Below are positions 43,008 to 50,730 of a stretch of 64,000 nucleotides of DNA, in pieces (within the stretch, counting starts at the first letter, position 1; each line of letters begins with the position of its first letter). This stretch comes from Streptomyces neyagawaensis (GTDB lineage: Bacteria; Actinomycetota; Actinomycetes; Streptomycetales; Streptomycetaceae). A program made the position numbers and the translations under genes. The notes under the pieces were generated by a model, which did not search any database, was not told the origin of the DNA, and worked only from the letters and a program-made list of their open reading frames with translations. Where the stretch lies: contig NZ_JAMGBG010000137.1 in assembly GCF_023516595.1 (NCBI RefSeq), forward strand, positions 1 to 64,000. The letters run 5' to 3'.

Positions 43008-43976
43008 TCAGTGCCGGGCGAACTGGACCCGGGTCGGCTGCACGGTGTTGGGCCGCAGCGCGATCCCGTCGAGTGTCAGCTGCTCCCCGTAGATGTCGGT
43101 GATCCTGATCGCGCCGCCGCACCCGGCGCCGTGCTCGGAGAGGAAGTAGTTGTAGCCGGTGCGGGCCAGCGCGGTCCAGCCGCTGCCGGTGCGCACCTCC
43201 AGCCGGGCCAGCGGGTTGCGGTGGCCGAGGGCCTGGATACCGCACCAGTAGCGGCTGGAGCCGGTCTTGTACCGGATGGAGAGCGTGTCGGGCGAGCCGG
43301 GGCTCACCAGGCTCCAGGTGATCGGTATCTGGCCGCGCGACGGATCGGCGAGCTTGGCGAAGGCCTGGGCGGAGAGGTCGAGCTGGCCGGGCTTGCAGGG
43401 GGCCGGGCACTCGTTGGTGATCCGGACCGTGACGGAGGCACTGCCCGACCGGACCAGTACGTACGCCCCGCACGCCCTGGACGTCTCGTAGTCGGTGGTG
43501 TTCATCGCGGCGATCATCATGTCGGGGCTCGGGCCGAACGAGCAGGCGCCGTCGCCGTTCCCGGCGTCGTAGAGGGTGGCGATCCCCTGGTAGGTAGTCC
43601 TGGGGCGGATGCGTCCCGCCAGGGTCGCCGTGCCGGACCCCGCCCGGCGGGCGCTCGTGACCTTCGGCTTCGGGGACTTCGCGGTCGGGGTCGGCGACGG
43701 GCTGGGGGACGCGCTCTTCGACGCCGACGGACTCGGGGACGGCGACGGCGAGGACGTACGCCCGGTCGGTGTCGGCCGTTCGCGCGCCGGGGTGTCGGCG
43801 GCGGCCGTGGTGGTGACCTTCCTGGCCTCCTCGCCCTCGGCCCCGCGGCCGGAGCCGAACGCCACGACGAGGGACGCGACGAGTGCGACGGCCGCCACGG
43901 CGACGGCGGAGACGAGGGCGGTGCGGCTGCCGGGCCGGGAGGAGCGGCGCGGTGAGCGGTGTGAACGGGATGCCAC
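43008..43976 (-). CDS. Expansin/RlpA-like cell-wall protein
   Basis: 322-residue membrane-anchored protein. A basic N terminus (ASRSHRSPRRSSRPGSR) and one hydrophobic helix (VSAVAVAAVALVASLVVAFG) act as signal-anchor. A Ser/Pro/Thr/Lys-rich linker (about 65-130) reaches a double-psi beta-barrel: QGIATLYDAGNGDGACSFG, SRACGAYVLVRSGSASVTVRITNECPAPC and QLDLSAQAFAKLAD, whose Asp corresponds to the expansin key residue. The C-terminal part resembles the second, carbohydrate-binding expansin domain (DTLSIRYKTGSSRYWCGIQALGHRNP). Bacterial expansins loosen polysaccharide walls without hydrolysis. GTG 43976 follows AAGGA. Confidence 0.9.
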   Translation of the reverse strand: MASRSHRSPRRSSRPGSRTALVSAVAVAAVALVASLVVAFGSGRGAEGEEARKVTTTAAADTPARERPTPTGRTSSPSPSPSPSASKSASPSPSPTPTAKSPKPKVTSARRAGSGTATLAGRIRPRTTYQGIATLYDAGNGDGACSFGPSPDMMIAAMNTTDYETSRACGAYVLVRSGSASVTVRITNECPAPCKPGQLDLSAQAFAKLADPSRGQIPITWSLVSPGSPDTLSIRYKTGSSRYWCGIQALGHRNPLARLEVRTGSGWTALARTGYNYFLSEHGAGCGGAIRITDIYGEQLTLDGIALRPNTVQPTRVQFARH

Positions 43977-44162
43977 GGATGAGTCCTTGCCTGGCTCGGG
44001 CGAACGGATGGTGCGTGTCGGGCTCCCGTGGGGGGAGCGCACACCTCATCTGTGGCCGCCGGGTGCGGAAAGGTTGCCGTCACTTTCGCATCAGGTCGGT
44101 GGACCGGGTGGGGGAACGAGCGAAAACCGCCTATGCCCTGGTGGCCGACTGGTGTTCATAGG

Positions 44163-44174
44163 ATGATCGATCAT
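44163..44174. promoter_or_regulatory. 12-bp palindrome upstream of an SDR gene
   Basis: ATGATCGATCAT is a perfect palindrome 49 bases before the SDR start codon, in a locally A/T-richer stretch. It has the look of a small dimeric-repressor operator. Confidence 0.5.
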
Positions 44175-44223
44175 TGGGCGGGGGGACGCAGATGCGGAGC
44201 CGCCGGGGTACAGGGAGGTCGTT

Positions 44224-44964
44224 ATGTCACGTCCGGTCACGGTGGTCACGGGGGGAAGCCGGGGCATCGGCGCCGCGACCTCTCTGCGGCTCGCGGCGGA
44301 CGGCCATGACGTGGTCGTCGGATACGTGAGCGACGGTGCCGCCGCCGAGTGGATCGCGACGGGGGTCCGGGCGAACGGCGCCCGGTGTGTCACCGTCAAG
44401 GCGGACACCTCCGTCGAGGCCGACGTCGACCGGCTCTTCGAGACGGCGACGGAACGGCTCGGCCCGGTCACCGGGCTGGTCAACAACGCCGGTGTGACAG
44501 GCCCGTTCGGCAGGCTGGCCGACACCGACCCGGCCGTGCTGCGGCAGGTGGTGGAGGTCAACCTCCTGGGCGTACTGCTCTGCTCCCGCCGCGCGGCGCG
44601 CGCCATGGCAGCCTGGGGCGGCGGAGCCATCGTGAACGTGTCCTCGGCGGCGGCCACGCTCGGCAGCCCCGGTGAGTACGTCCACTACGCGGCGACCAAG
44701 GCCGCGGTCGACACGCTCACGACGGGGCTGGCCAAGGAACTCGGGCCCGACAACATCCGGGTCAACGCGGTCGCGCCGGGCGTCATCGACACCGAGATCC
44801 ATGCCAGGAACGGGGATCCCGAGCGGCCCGAGCGGATCGCCGCGTCCATTCCACTGCGGCGGCCGGGGCGGGCCGACGAGATCGCGTCGGCCATCGCATG
44901 GCTCATGTCGCCGGAGGCGTCGTACACCACGGGTGCGGTGCTGCGGGTGGCCGGCGGGAGGTGA
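44224..44964 (+). CDS. SDR family oxidoreductase
   Basis: 246-residue classical short-chain dehydrogenase/reductase. Cofactor motif TGGSRGIG near residue 10, LVNNAGVTGPFG, NVSSAAATLGSPGEYVHYAATKAA with Tyr155 and Lys159, and C-terminal YTTGAVLRVAGGR. Closest in style to glucose-1-dehydrogenase/FabG-like reductases; substrate unknown. ATG 44224 is preceded by AGGGAGG. Monocistronic, divergent from the expansin-like gene, with a palindrome upstream. Confidence 0.92.
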   Translation: MSRPVTVVTGGSRGIGAATSLRLAADGHDVVVGYVSDGAAAEWIATGVRANGARCVTVKADTSVEADVDRLFETATERLGPVTGLVNNAGVTGPFGRLADTDPAVLRQVVEVNLLGVLLCSRRAARAMAAWGGGAIVNVSSAAATLGSPGEYVHYAATKAAVDTLTTGLAKELGPDNIRVNAVAPGVIDTEIHARNGDPERPERIAASIPLRRPGRADEIASAIAWLMSPEASYTTGAVLRVAGGR

Positions 44965-45042
44965 GGGGCGGGCGCCGGCCGCGTGAGGAGTGGGGATGCC
45001 TGGGGTGCGTGGGCGGGTGCGGCCCGCAGCCCCGCACCGTCG

Positions 45043-45636
45043 TTACCGGCCGTCCCCCTTCTCGCGCAGTCGTTGGAAGGCGGTCGGGGTGGGGCGGTGG
45101 GGCAGGAAGTCCTTGATGTGCCTTGCGCAGTCCCGCGGGGCCGCGCGGGACGTGTCGCACTCGATGTCGTAGATCCCGTGGGTGTGCACCTGCGCCAGCT
45201 GCCGCGCCGCGAGCCCCGGGGGTCGGTCACCCCGCTCACGCTCCCGTCGTTCGAGTTCGGCGCGAGGGCAGTGGACGCCGACGAACACGACGTCCTGCGG
45301 TACGAACAGGTCGAGGCAGTCCCGTAGCCGCCACTCCTCGCTGAGGACGTGGTCCACCACGACGTTGTTGCCCGCGGCGGCCATGCCCGCGATCGCACGG
45401 TGGTAGCCCCGCCAGGTGCGGTGGAGCACGGTGGCCAGCCGCTCGGGGGCCATCTCCTGCCGTGTCCGCATGGCGTGGAACGCGTCGACCGGCAGATGGA
45501 AGAACGGCTCGTCCAGGATCCGCAGCAGCTCGACGGCGATGCTCGACTTGCCCGAACTGGACGTGCCGTTCAGGAAGATGATCAGCCCTCCGGGGGCGCC
45601 GTCCCGCACGGCCGCGCCCTGCGCCGGGTCGCTCAC
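45043..45636 (-). CDS. Chloramphenicol phosphotransferase-like (CPT) P-loop kinase
   Basis: 197-residue P-loop kinase of the CPT family. Walker A is GTSSSGKS (24-31), after LIIFLN. HLPVDAFHAMR carries the catalytic Asp region, NNVVVDHVLSEE the Walker B-like strand, and VGVHCPRAELERRERERGDRPPGLAARQ the lid. In S. venezuelae CPT inactivates chloramphenicol, but many homologues sit far from antibiotic genes and their substrate is unknown; resistance should not be assumed. The GTG start at 45636 overlaps the stop of a 59-residue gene as GTGA, indicating coupled translation. Confidence 0.88.
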   Translation of the reverse strand: MSDPAQGAAVRDGAPGGLIIFLNGTSSSGKSSIAVELLRILDEPFFHLPVDAFHAMRTRQEMAPERLATVLHRTWRGYHRAIAGMAAAGNNVVVDHVLSEEWRLRDCLDLFVPQDVVFVGVHCPRAELERRERERGDRPPGLAARQLAQVHTHGIYDIECDTSRAAPRDCARHIKDFLPHRPTPTAFQRLREKGDGR

Positions 45637-45812
45637 GCGGCCTCGATGACCTCTCCGCGTATCGCCGCGGCCCACTCCACCACCAACAGCTCGTACTCCG
45701 CGCGCTCCTGGGCCGACAGCGAACCGCCCGCGCGCCGCCACAGGGCGCGGATCTGGTCGTTCACATCGGCAGCGGACCGCACGGAACCACAGGCAAGGGA
45801 ATCGGGGGACAT
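45633..45812 (-). CDS. Small 59-residue protein coupled to the CPT-like kinase
   Basis: Short gene: ATG at 45812 to TGA at 45633. The product starts MSPDSLACGSVRSAADVND, then QIRALWRRAGGSLSAQERAEY and ELLVVEWAAAIRGEVIEAA. It is acidic and almost entirely helical. Codon third positions are G/C-biased like real genes, and its TGA overlaps the GTG of the kinase by four bases, strong evidence that it is translated. No DNA-binding or toxin motif is evident. Function unknown; a partner or regulator of the kinase is a fair inference from coupling. Confidence 0.78.
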   Translation of the reverse strand: MSPDSLACGSVRSAADVNDQIRALWRRAGGSLSAQERAEYELLVVEWAAAIRGEVIEAA

Positions 45813-45891
45813 GCGGACAAGCGTAGGCGCAAGAGCTGACGGTGCGCTACAGCCCGGCTACGGATCCCATATGTGCTTGGTCACTGAAGGG

Positions 45892-45927
45892 AGTTGGGGC
45901 GTCCGCTCAGCTGCGAACGCCCCGACT
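45892..45927 (-). terminator. Terminator of uppP
   Basis: AGTTGGGGCGT (45892-45902) pairs with ACGCCCCGACT (45917-45927), one G-T pair, with a 14-base loop. It is 48 bases past the minus-strand uppP stop codon. Confidence 0.65.
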
Positions 45928-45974
45928 CACGTGCTCGGGGCGGCCCCTTGGCCGGCCGCCCGCGGATGGCCCGG

Positions 45975-46850
45975 TCAGCCCGCCGACTCGCCGGCGTGCG
46001 GGCTGAGCACGCCCATCGAGACGAGGACGACGATGACGATGCCGAGGGCGATGCGGTACCAGACGAAGGGCATGAAGCTCTTGGTCGAGATGAACTTCAT
46101 GAACCATGCGATCACCGCGTAGCCGACCACGAACGCGATCACCGTGGCGAAGATCGTCGGACCCCAGGAGACATGTCCGCCCTCCAGGGCGTCCTTCAGC
46201 TCGTAGCCGCCGGAGGCCAGCACGGCGGGGATGGCGAGGAGGAAGGAGTAGCGGGCCGCGGCCTCGCGCTTGTAGCCCATGAGGAGGCCGCCGCTGATCG
46301 TGGCGCCGGAGCGGGAGACGCCCGGGATGAGGGCCATGGCCTGGCAGACACCGAAGATCAGGCCGTCCTTGACGCTCAGCTGGTCCAGGGTCTTGCGTTC
46401 CTTGATGGCGCGGTGCTTGCCGCCCGTCTCGTCGCGGGCGGCCAGACGGTCCGCGACGCCCAGGACGATGCCCATCACGATCAGCATGGTCGCGGTGATG
46501 CGCAGATCGCGGAACGGGCCCTCGATCTGGTCCTTGAGGGTCACGCCGAGAACACCGATCGGGATGGAACCGACGATCACCAGCCAGCCCATCTGGGCGT
46601 CGCGGTCGCCGCGCATCTCCTTGTTGAACAGGGAGCGGGACCACGCCGAGATGATGTTGACGATGTCCTTGCGGAAGTAGATCAGCACCGCGGCCTCGGT
46701 GCCGATCTGGGTGATCGCCGTGAAGGCCGCTCCCGGGTCCTCCCAGCCGGAGAAGGCCGCCGTCAGGCGCAGGTGCGCGCTGGAGGAGATGGGGAGGAAC
46801 TCGGTCAGCCCCTGGACGAGTCCGAGGATGAGGGATTCAAACCAAGACAT
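45975..46850 (-). CDS. uppP: Undecaprenyl-diphosphate phosphatase (BacA/UppP)
   Basis: 291-residue polytopic membrane enzyme that recycles undecaprenyl pyrophosphate to the monophosphate carrier for peptidoglycan synthesis. Signature EFLPISSSAHL (Glu17; ISSSAH 21-26) and the second motif ALIPGVSRSGATI with the catalytic arginine are intact. About eight membrane segments end at IALGIVIVVLVSMGVLS. Overexpression of this family gives bacitracin tolerance. ATG 46850. Monocistronic, divergent from the sugar-type operon at 47210. Confidence 0.97.
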   Translation of the reverse strand: MSWFESLILGLVQGLTEFLPISSSAHLRLTAAFSGWEDPGAAFTAITQIGTEAAVLIYFRKDIVNIISAWSRSLFNKEMRGDRDAQMGWLVIVGSIPIGVLGVTLKDQIEGPFRDLRITATMLIVMGIVLGVADRLAARDETGGKHRAIKERKTLDQLSVKDGLIFGVCQAMALIPGVSRSGATISGGLLMGYKREAAARYSFLLAIPAVLASGGYELKDALEGGHVSWGPTIFATVIAFVVGYAVIAWFMKFISTKSFMPFVWYRIALGIVIVVLVSMGVLSPHAGESAG

Positions 46851-47067
46851 GAAGTTACGTGGTCCAAGCGCTGATCGTGAGGGGCCGACGGGAAAGGTGA
46901 CACACCGCCGACCCGGCCGCCGGGCGGCCGTGCGGGGCGGGTGATCACAGGTACGGGGGCAGCCTAGCGTCCCCGGGTGACAGGGCTGCCACAGGGGTTT
47001 GGCAGGGCCGTACGGGGGAGGGGTGCGGACCGGTGTACCGAGCGGTGCAACGGCCGAATCCATGGTG
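46851..47067. other. uppP upstream region
   Basis: The 46851-47209 gap between divergent genes holds no supported coding sequence. The left part should contain the uppP promoter, but I see no confident -10/-35 pair. The right part carries the promoter and operator listed at 47068-47117. Confidence 0.5.
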
Positions 47068-47117
47068 TTGACCAGTGACTATGTCCGCACATACGTTGCT
47101 GGCTGGAGAAAGCGCTT
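47068..47117 (+). promoter_or_regulatory. Promoter and LacI-family operator of the Gfo/Idh operon
   Basis: TTGACC (47068-47073) and TACGTT (47092-47097) with an 18-base spacer form a plausible housekeeping promoter. AAGCGCTT (47110-47117) within GAAAGCGCTTGC is the palindromic core typical of LacI/GalR-family operators and lies just past the expected start site. The regulator gene is not in the window. Confidence 0.75.
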
Positions 47118-47209
47118 GCCGTTGCGAGGGTCGCCGTACCGCCGGAGCCCTGGCCACCAGGCGTTGGCCACTGTCCGACGTCCCGTTCGATGGAGTGCTG
47201 ATCACGTCC

Positions 47210-48412
47210 ATGCCCACACCCAGCAACGATCCGAGCCCGACTCCGGACCAGCCGCAGGCCCCCCTGAAGGGCCGCCGTGTCCGTGCCGCCGTCATCGGTA
47301 TCGGCGCCATCGGCGGCGGCTCCCATCTGCCCGCGCTCGCGCGCCTCGCCGAGGAGGGTGAGACCGAGGTCGTCGCGGCGGTCGACATCGATGCCGAGGC
47401 GGTGCGCGCGTTCTGCGCCGAGCACGGCATCCCGCACGGCTACACCGATCTGGACCGCATGCTGGCCGAGCAGAGCCCCGACCTGGTCTGCGTGTGCACC
47501 CCGCCCACCCTGCACCGCGACCAGACCGTGGCCGCGCTGCGGGCCGGCGCCTGGGTGTGGTGCGAGAAGCCGCCGGTGCCGACGCTCGCCGACTTCGACG
47601 CCGTGGAGGCGGAGGAAGGCGCGGACACCGGCGGGCCTTTCGCCTCGATCGTCTTCCAGCACCGCTTCGGCTCGGGCGCCACGCACGTACGGAAGCTGAT
47701 CGCCGAGCAGGCGGTCGGCCGTCCCCTCGTCGCGCACTGCCAGACCACCTGGTACCGGAACACCGCCTACTACGCCGTGCCCTGGCGCGGCCGCTGGGCG
47801 ACCGAGGGCGGCGGCCCCGCCATGGGCCACGGCATCCACCAGATGGATCTCCTCCTCGATCTGCTCGGCCCGTGGAGCGAGGTCCGCGCCATGGCCGGGC
47901 GCCTCGTCCACGACGTGGAGACCGAGGACGTCTCGACCGCCCTCGTGCGCTTCGAGAACGGCGCCCTGGCCACCGTCGTCAACAGCGTCCTCAGCCCCGA
48001 CGAGGTCAGCCGCATCCGCATCGACTGCGAGCGCGCCACGATCGAACTCACCCACCTGTACGGCCACTCCAACGCCGACTGGTCCATCACCCCCGCCCCC
48101 GGCACCCCGGACGCGGACGCGGCGGTCTGGCGGGACTTCGGCGCCGACGTGCCCAGCTCCCACCTGGCCCAGCTGCGCGAACTCGTCGCGAGCATGCGCG
48201 CCGGTGAGCGGCCCCGCAGCAGCGGCGCCGACGGCCGGACGAGCCTGGAGCTGATCGCCGCGCTCTACAAGTCGGCGTTCACGGACACGACCGTACGGCG
48301 TGGCGAGATCGGCCCGGGGGACCCGTACTACACGGCCATGCACGGCGGAGCCCCCGGCTGGGCGCCCGCACCCGCCCAGGAGCCCGCCACGAGTGAGGAG
48401 ATCCCCGCATGA
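47210..48412 (+). CDS. Gfo/Idh/MocA family oxidoreductase (long form)
   Basis: 400-residue NAD(P)-dependent oxidoreductase, first gene of a three-gene operon. Rossmann motif RVRAAVIGIGAIGGGSHLPALARL, then LVCVCTPPTLHRDQTVAALRAGAWVWCEKPPVPTLADFD with the catalytic EKP lysine, and RFGSGATHVRKLI. The second domain includes GRWATEGGGPAMGHGIHQMDLLLDLLG with the GxxxDxGxHxxD-like catalytic pattern. Probably oxidises a sugar or inositol. ATG 47210 opens the family N terminus after a Pro-rich start; GTG 47195 (GATGGAGTG) is an alternative. Stop overlaps the next gene by ATGA. Confidence 0.93.
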   Translation: MPTPSNDPSPTPDQPQAPLKGRRVRAAVIGIGAIGGGSHLPALARLAEEGETEVVAAVDIDAEAVRAFCAEHGIPHGYTDLDRMLAEQSPDLVCVCTPPTLHRDQTVAALRAGAWVWCEKPPVPTLADFDAVEAEEGADTGGPFASIVFQHRFGSGATHVRKLIAEQAVGRPLVAHCQTTWYRNTAYYAVPWRGRWATEGGGPAMGHGIHQMDLLLDLLGPWSEVRAMAGRLVHDVETEDVSTALVRFENGALATVVNSVLSPDEVSRIRIDCERATIELTHLYGHSNADWSITPAPGTPDADAAVWRDFGADVPSSHLAQLRELVASMRAGERPRSSGADGRTSLELIAALYKSAFTDTTVRRGEIGPGDPYYTAMHGGAPGWAPAPAQEPATSEEIPA

Positions 48413-49344
48413 CCTTCCACGACGGGCTGCGCGTCGTCCATGCCCACGGCGACCGGATCACGGTCACCGAGCCGGGCACCGGCGTCGAACTGTTCAGCTA
48501 CGTGTACCGGCCGGAGGCGGCCTGGGAGGCCCCGAAGCCGTATCTGCACCCGGTCCGCACCCTCGCGGGCGACGTCGTCACCGACTACCGCCCCAACGAC
48601 CACCGCTGGCACAAGGGCATCCAGCTGACGGCCTCGCATCTGTCGGGCCAGAACCTGTGGGGCGGCAACTCCTACGTCCACGGCGAGGGGTACCTGCCGA
48701 TCCCGGAGCGGGTCGGCTCGATGGCCCACGTCGGTTTCGACGAGGTCGTCTCCGACGGCGACCGGGTGGTGATCGCCGAGCGGCTGACCTGGCATCCGTA
48801 CGGCGGGGAGCTGTGGGCCGACGAGGAGCGCCGGATCGAGGTGCACGACGTCGACACCGAGGCGGGGTCGTGGGCGCTCACCTGGACCAGTGCGATCACC
48901 AACCGGCGTGACGAGCCGCTGCTGTTCGGCAGTCCGACCACCGCCGGGCGTGAGATGGCCGGCTACACCGGCCTGTTCTGGCGCGGCCCGCGCGCCTTCC
49001 GGGAGGGGCGGATCATCGGCCCCGACGCCGAGGGGCCGGAGCTGATGGGCGGGCAGGCACCATGGCTGGCGTACTCGGGTGAGCACGACGGCACCGACGG
49101 GCACGCCACGCTCGTCTTCGTCCACGCGCCCGAGAACGACCACACGGGTGCCGAGGGCGCCCACCCCGCCCACTGGTTCGTCCGCAACGAGCCGTTCGCG
49201 GCCGTCGCCCCCTCCTGGGCGTTCTTCGACGAACTGGCGCTCGCCCCCGGCGACACGCTCACCCGCCGCTACCGGGTCGTCGTGGCGGACGGGGCCTGGG
49301 AGCGGGAGGAGATCGCCAAGTACCTGGAGGCGCACCCGTGGTGA
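48409..49344 (+). CDS. PmoA-like (DUF6807) family protein
   Basis: 311-residue beta-sandwich protein of the PmoA/DUF6807 family. Typical motifs: FSYVYRPEAAWEAPKPYLHPVRTLAGDVVTDYRPNDHRWHKGIQL, with the conserved DHRWHKG, then GYTGLFWRGPRAF and HPAHWFVRNEPFAAVAPSWAF. The family is annotated methane oxygenase PmoA, a misnomer; members accompany Gfo/Idh dehydrogenases in sugar clusters and probably bind or epimerise carbohydrates. ATG at 48409 overlaps the upstream stop (ATGA), so translation is coupled. Confidence 0.9.
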   Translation: MTFHDGLRVVHAHGDRITVTEPGTGVELFSYVYRPEAAWEAPKPYLHPVRTLAGDVVTDYRPNDHRWHKGIQLTASHLSGQNLWGGNSYVHGEGYLPIPERVGSMAHVGFDEVVSDGDRVVIAERLTWHPYGGELWADEERRIEVHDVDTEAGSWALTWTSAITNRRDEPLLFGSPTTAGREMAGYTGLFWRGPRAFREGRIIGPDAEGPELMGGQAPWLAYSGEHDGTDGHATLVFVHAPENDHTGAEGAHPAHWFVRNEPFAAVAPSWAFFDELALAPGDTLTRRYRVVVADGAWEREEIAKYLEAHPW

Positions 49345-50051
49345 ACGGTGACGAGGGACTGCCCGGCGGCGTCGCCGTCTCGCACCTGTCCGTCTACGAC
49401 TGGCCCGCGGCGGACGGGGTGTGCGGCGGAACGCCCCATATGCACCTGACCTGTTCGGAGGGGTACGTCGTCACCGGCGGACGCGGTGCCGTGCAGACCC
49501 TGACGGCCTCCGGGTACGAGGTCACGCCCCTGACGCCGGGAACGGTCGCCTGGTTCACGCCCGGCACCATCCACCGGCTGGTCAACGAGGACGAGCTGCG
49601 CATCACCGTCCTGATGCAGAACAGCGGGCTGCCGGAGGCGGGCGACGCCGTGCTCACGCTGCCACCGCGGTACCTGACCGACCCGGAGACGTACGCCGCG
49701 GCGACCCGTATCCCGGTGGACGCGCCGGAGGAGGAGCAGGAGCGGGTCGCCCGGGCCCGCCGCGACCTCGCCCTGGAGGGCTACCGGGCGCTGCGTGACG
49801 CGGAGGGACCCGAGCCGCTCGCCGCGTTCCACCGGGCCGCCGCGGCGTTGGTCCGGCCTCGGCTCGCGGAGTGGCGGGCGCGCTGGGTACGGGGCGCGCG
49901 GGCCGCCGCCGAGGCGACGGGGGAACAGTTGGACCGGCTGGGGCGCGGGGATGTGACCTACTTGGCCGATGCCCTGGTCCGGGCGCAGGAGCCTTCGGCG
50001 TACGGGAAGTTCGGGATGTGCGGGCGGCTGGACGTCTATCAGGGGGACTGA
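49338..50051 (+). CDS. Cupin-domain protein of the sugar operon
   Basis: 237-residue protein whose first 110 residues form a cupin barrel: GGTPHMHLTCSEGYVVTGGRGAVQTL (metal His/His/Glu motif), EVTPLTPGTVAWFTPGTIHRLVNEDE (second motif with His). The remaining 120 residues are helical and unassigned, ending ALVRAQEPSAYGKFGMCGRLDVYQGD. In this operon it may be a sugar isomerase or sensor. GTG start at 49338 overlaps the PmoA-like stop by seven bases; GTG 49341 is an equal alternative. Last gene of the operon; an intergenic repeat lies 58 bases past its stop. Confidence 0.87.
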   Translation: MVNGDEGLPGGVAVSHLSVYDWPAADGVCGGTPHMHLTCSEGYVVTGGRGAVQTLTASGYEVTPLTPGTVAWFTPGTIHRLVNEDELRITVLMQNSGLPEAGDAVLTLPPRYLTDPETYAAATRIPVDAPEEEQERVARARRDLALEGYRALRDAEGPEPLAAFHRAAAALVRPRLAEWRARWVRGARAAAEATGEQLDRLGRGDVTYLADALVRAQEPSAYGKFGMCGRLDVYQGD

Positions 50052-50108
50052 GCGGGGGCGCCGCCAGGGTGACGGGGTGCCTACGGGGCGGGGGCGACGG
50101 TCACCTGG

Positions 50109-50160
50109 CGGCTGCGGGTTGTGGGGGCTTGTCGCGCGGTTCCCCGCGCCCCTTCAGGGC
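50109..50160. repeat. Intergenic REP-like element, copy A
   Basis: GCGGCTGCGGGTT leads into GGGGGCTTGTCGCGCGG and then TTCCCCGCGCCCCTT. The same arrangement recurs at 63267-63318. I recognise this as a dispersed repeat common between genes in Streptomyces genomes. The two halves are partly complementary (GCGCGG/CCGCGC). Confidence 0.8.
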
Positions 50161-50189
50161 GCGGGTGGGAGCCTCTTGTTGCCGCCTTG

Positions 50190-50636
50190 TCAGACGAGGG
50201 CGGCGGCCAGCAGGGCGAAGGCGGCGATGATGAGGGCGACGCGGCCGTAGTGGTAGCGCTCCCAGCGGTTCATCTGCTCCTTCCAGTCGGCGGGCCGGTT
50301 GTCGGGGGTCCAGGTCTTGCCCCGGTTGTTGATCGGGACGAGCAGCAGGACCGACATGATCACGCTGAGGAGCAGCAGCACGCCGGCGGTGACGACGAGA
50401 CCGGTGCCGGCATCGTGCCAACCGGCCGCCGTCCAGACCCCGACGAGGGCCAGCGAGCTGATGTACCAGACCGGCATCACGGCACCGAGCATCCGGCCCC
50501 CGTGGGAGCGGCCGAGCTGGCCGCTGTCGCCGGGGAGCGCGTCGAGGATCCGGTTGAGGACGAAGGCGACGGAGAACTCCACTCCCACCATCACGCCGAC
50601 GGACACGAGGGTGACGACCTGAAGCGCGTTGAGCAT
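50190..50636 (-). CDS. DUF1772 membrane protein, divergent from TetR
   Basis: 148-residue membrane protein of the DUF1772 (anthrone-oxygenase-like) family with four hydrophobic segments: LQVVTLVSVGVMVGVEFSVAFVL, VMPVWYISSLALVGVW, GLVVTAGVLLLLSVIMSVLLLVPI and VALIIAAFALLAAALV. PINNRGKTW followed by WKEQMNRWERYHYGR is the family hallmark. Relatives are induced by small molecules under TetR control; catalytic role unproven. ATG 50636 with GGGAGG upstream. Operators of the adjacent TetR lie between the two starts. Confidence 0.9.
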   Translation of the reverse strand: MLNALQVVTLVSVGVMVGVEFSVAFVLNRILDALPGDSGQLGRSHGGRMLGAVMPVWYISSLALVGVWTAAGWHDAGTGLVVTAGVLLLLSVIMSVLLLVPINNRGKTWTPDNRPADWKEQMNRWERYHYGRVALIIAAFALLAAALV

Positions 50637-50656
50637 GGTGATGCCTCCCGATCGAT

Positions 50657-50720
50657 CTAGCGTTGCTAGCTGATGTGGCAACGCTAGTACTGGCGCCGCT
50701 CGATTGTCTAGCGGTGCTAG
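50657..50720. promoter_or_regulatory. Paired TetR operators CTAGC-N3-GCTAG
   Basis: CTAGCGTTGCTAG (50657-50669) and CTAGCGGTGCTAG (50708-50720) are 5-bp dyads with a 3-base centre. A further half, GCAACGCTAG (50678-50687), is the exact complement of CTAGCGTTGC (50657-50666). All fall in the 94-base gap between DUF1772 and TetR starts. Confidence 0.85.
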
Positions 50721-50730
50721 GATTCGAGGC

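Noticed and set aside
39775..43092. An 1105-codon plus-strand frame across lnt, SnoaL and beta-lactamase-fold genes
   Set aside because: It passes through three minus-strand genes and their intergenic repeats, and its translation is low-complexity Gly/Arg/Pro/Val.
42874..44049. Possible fusion of the beta-lactamase-fold and expansin-like genes in one minus-strand frame
   Set aside because: The upstream part of that frame is the shifted reading of the expansin-like gene. Each protein has its own signal region and start.
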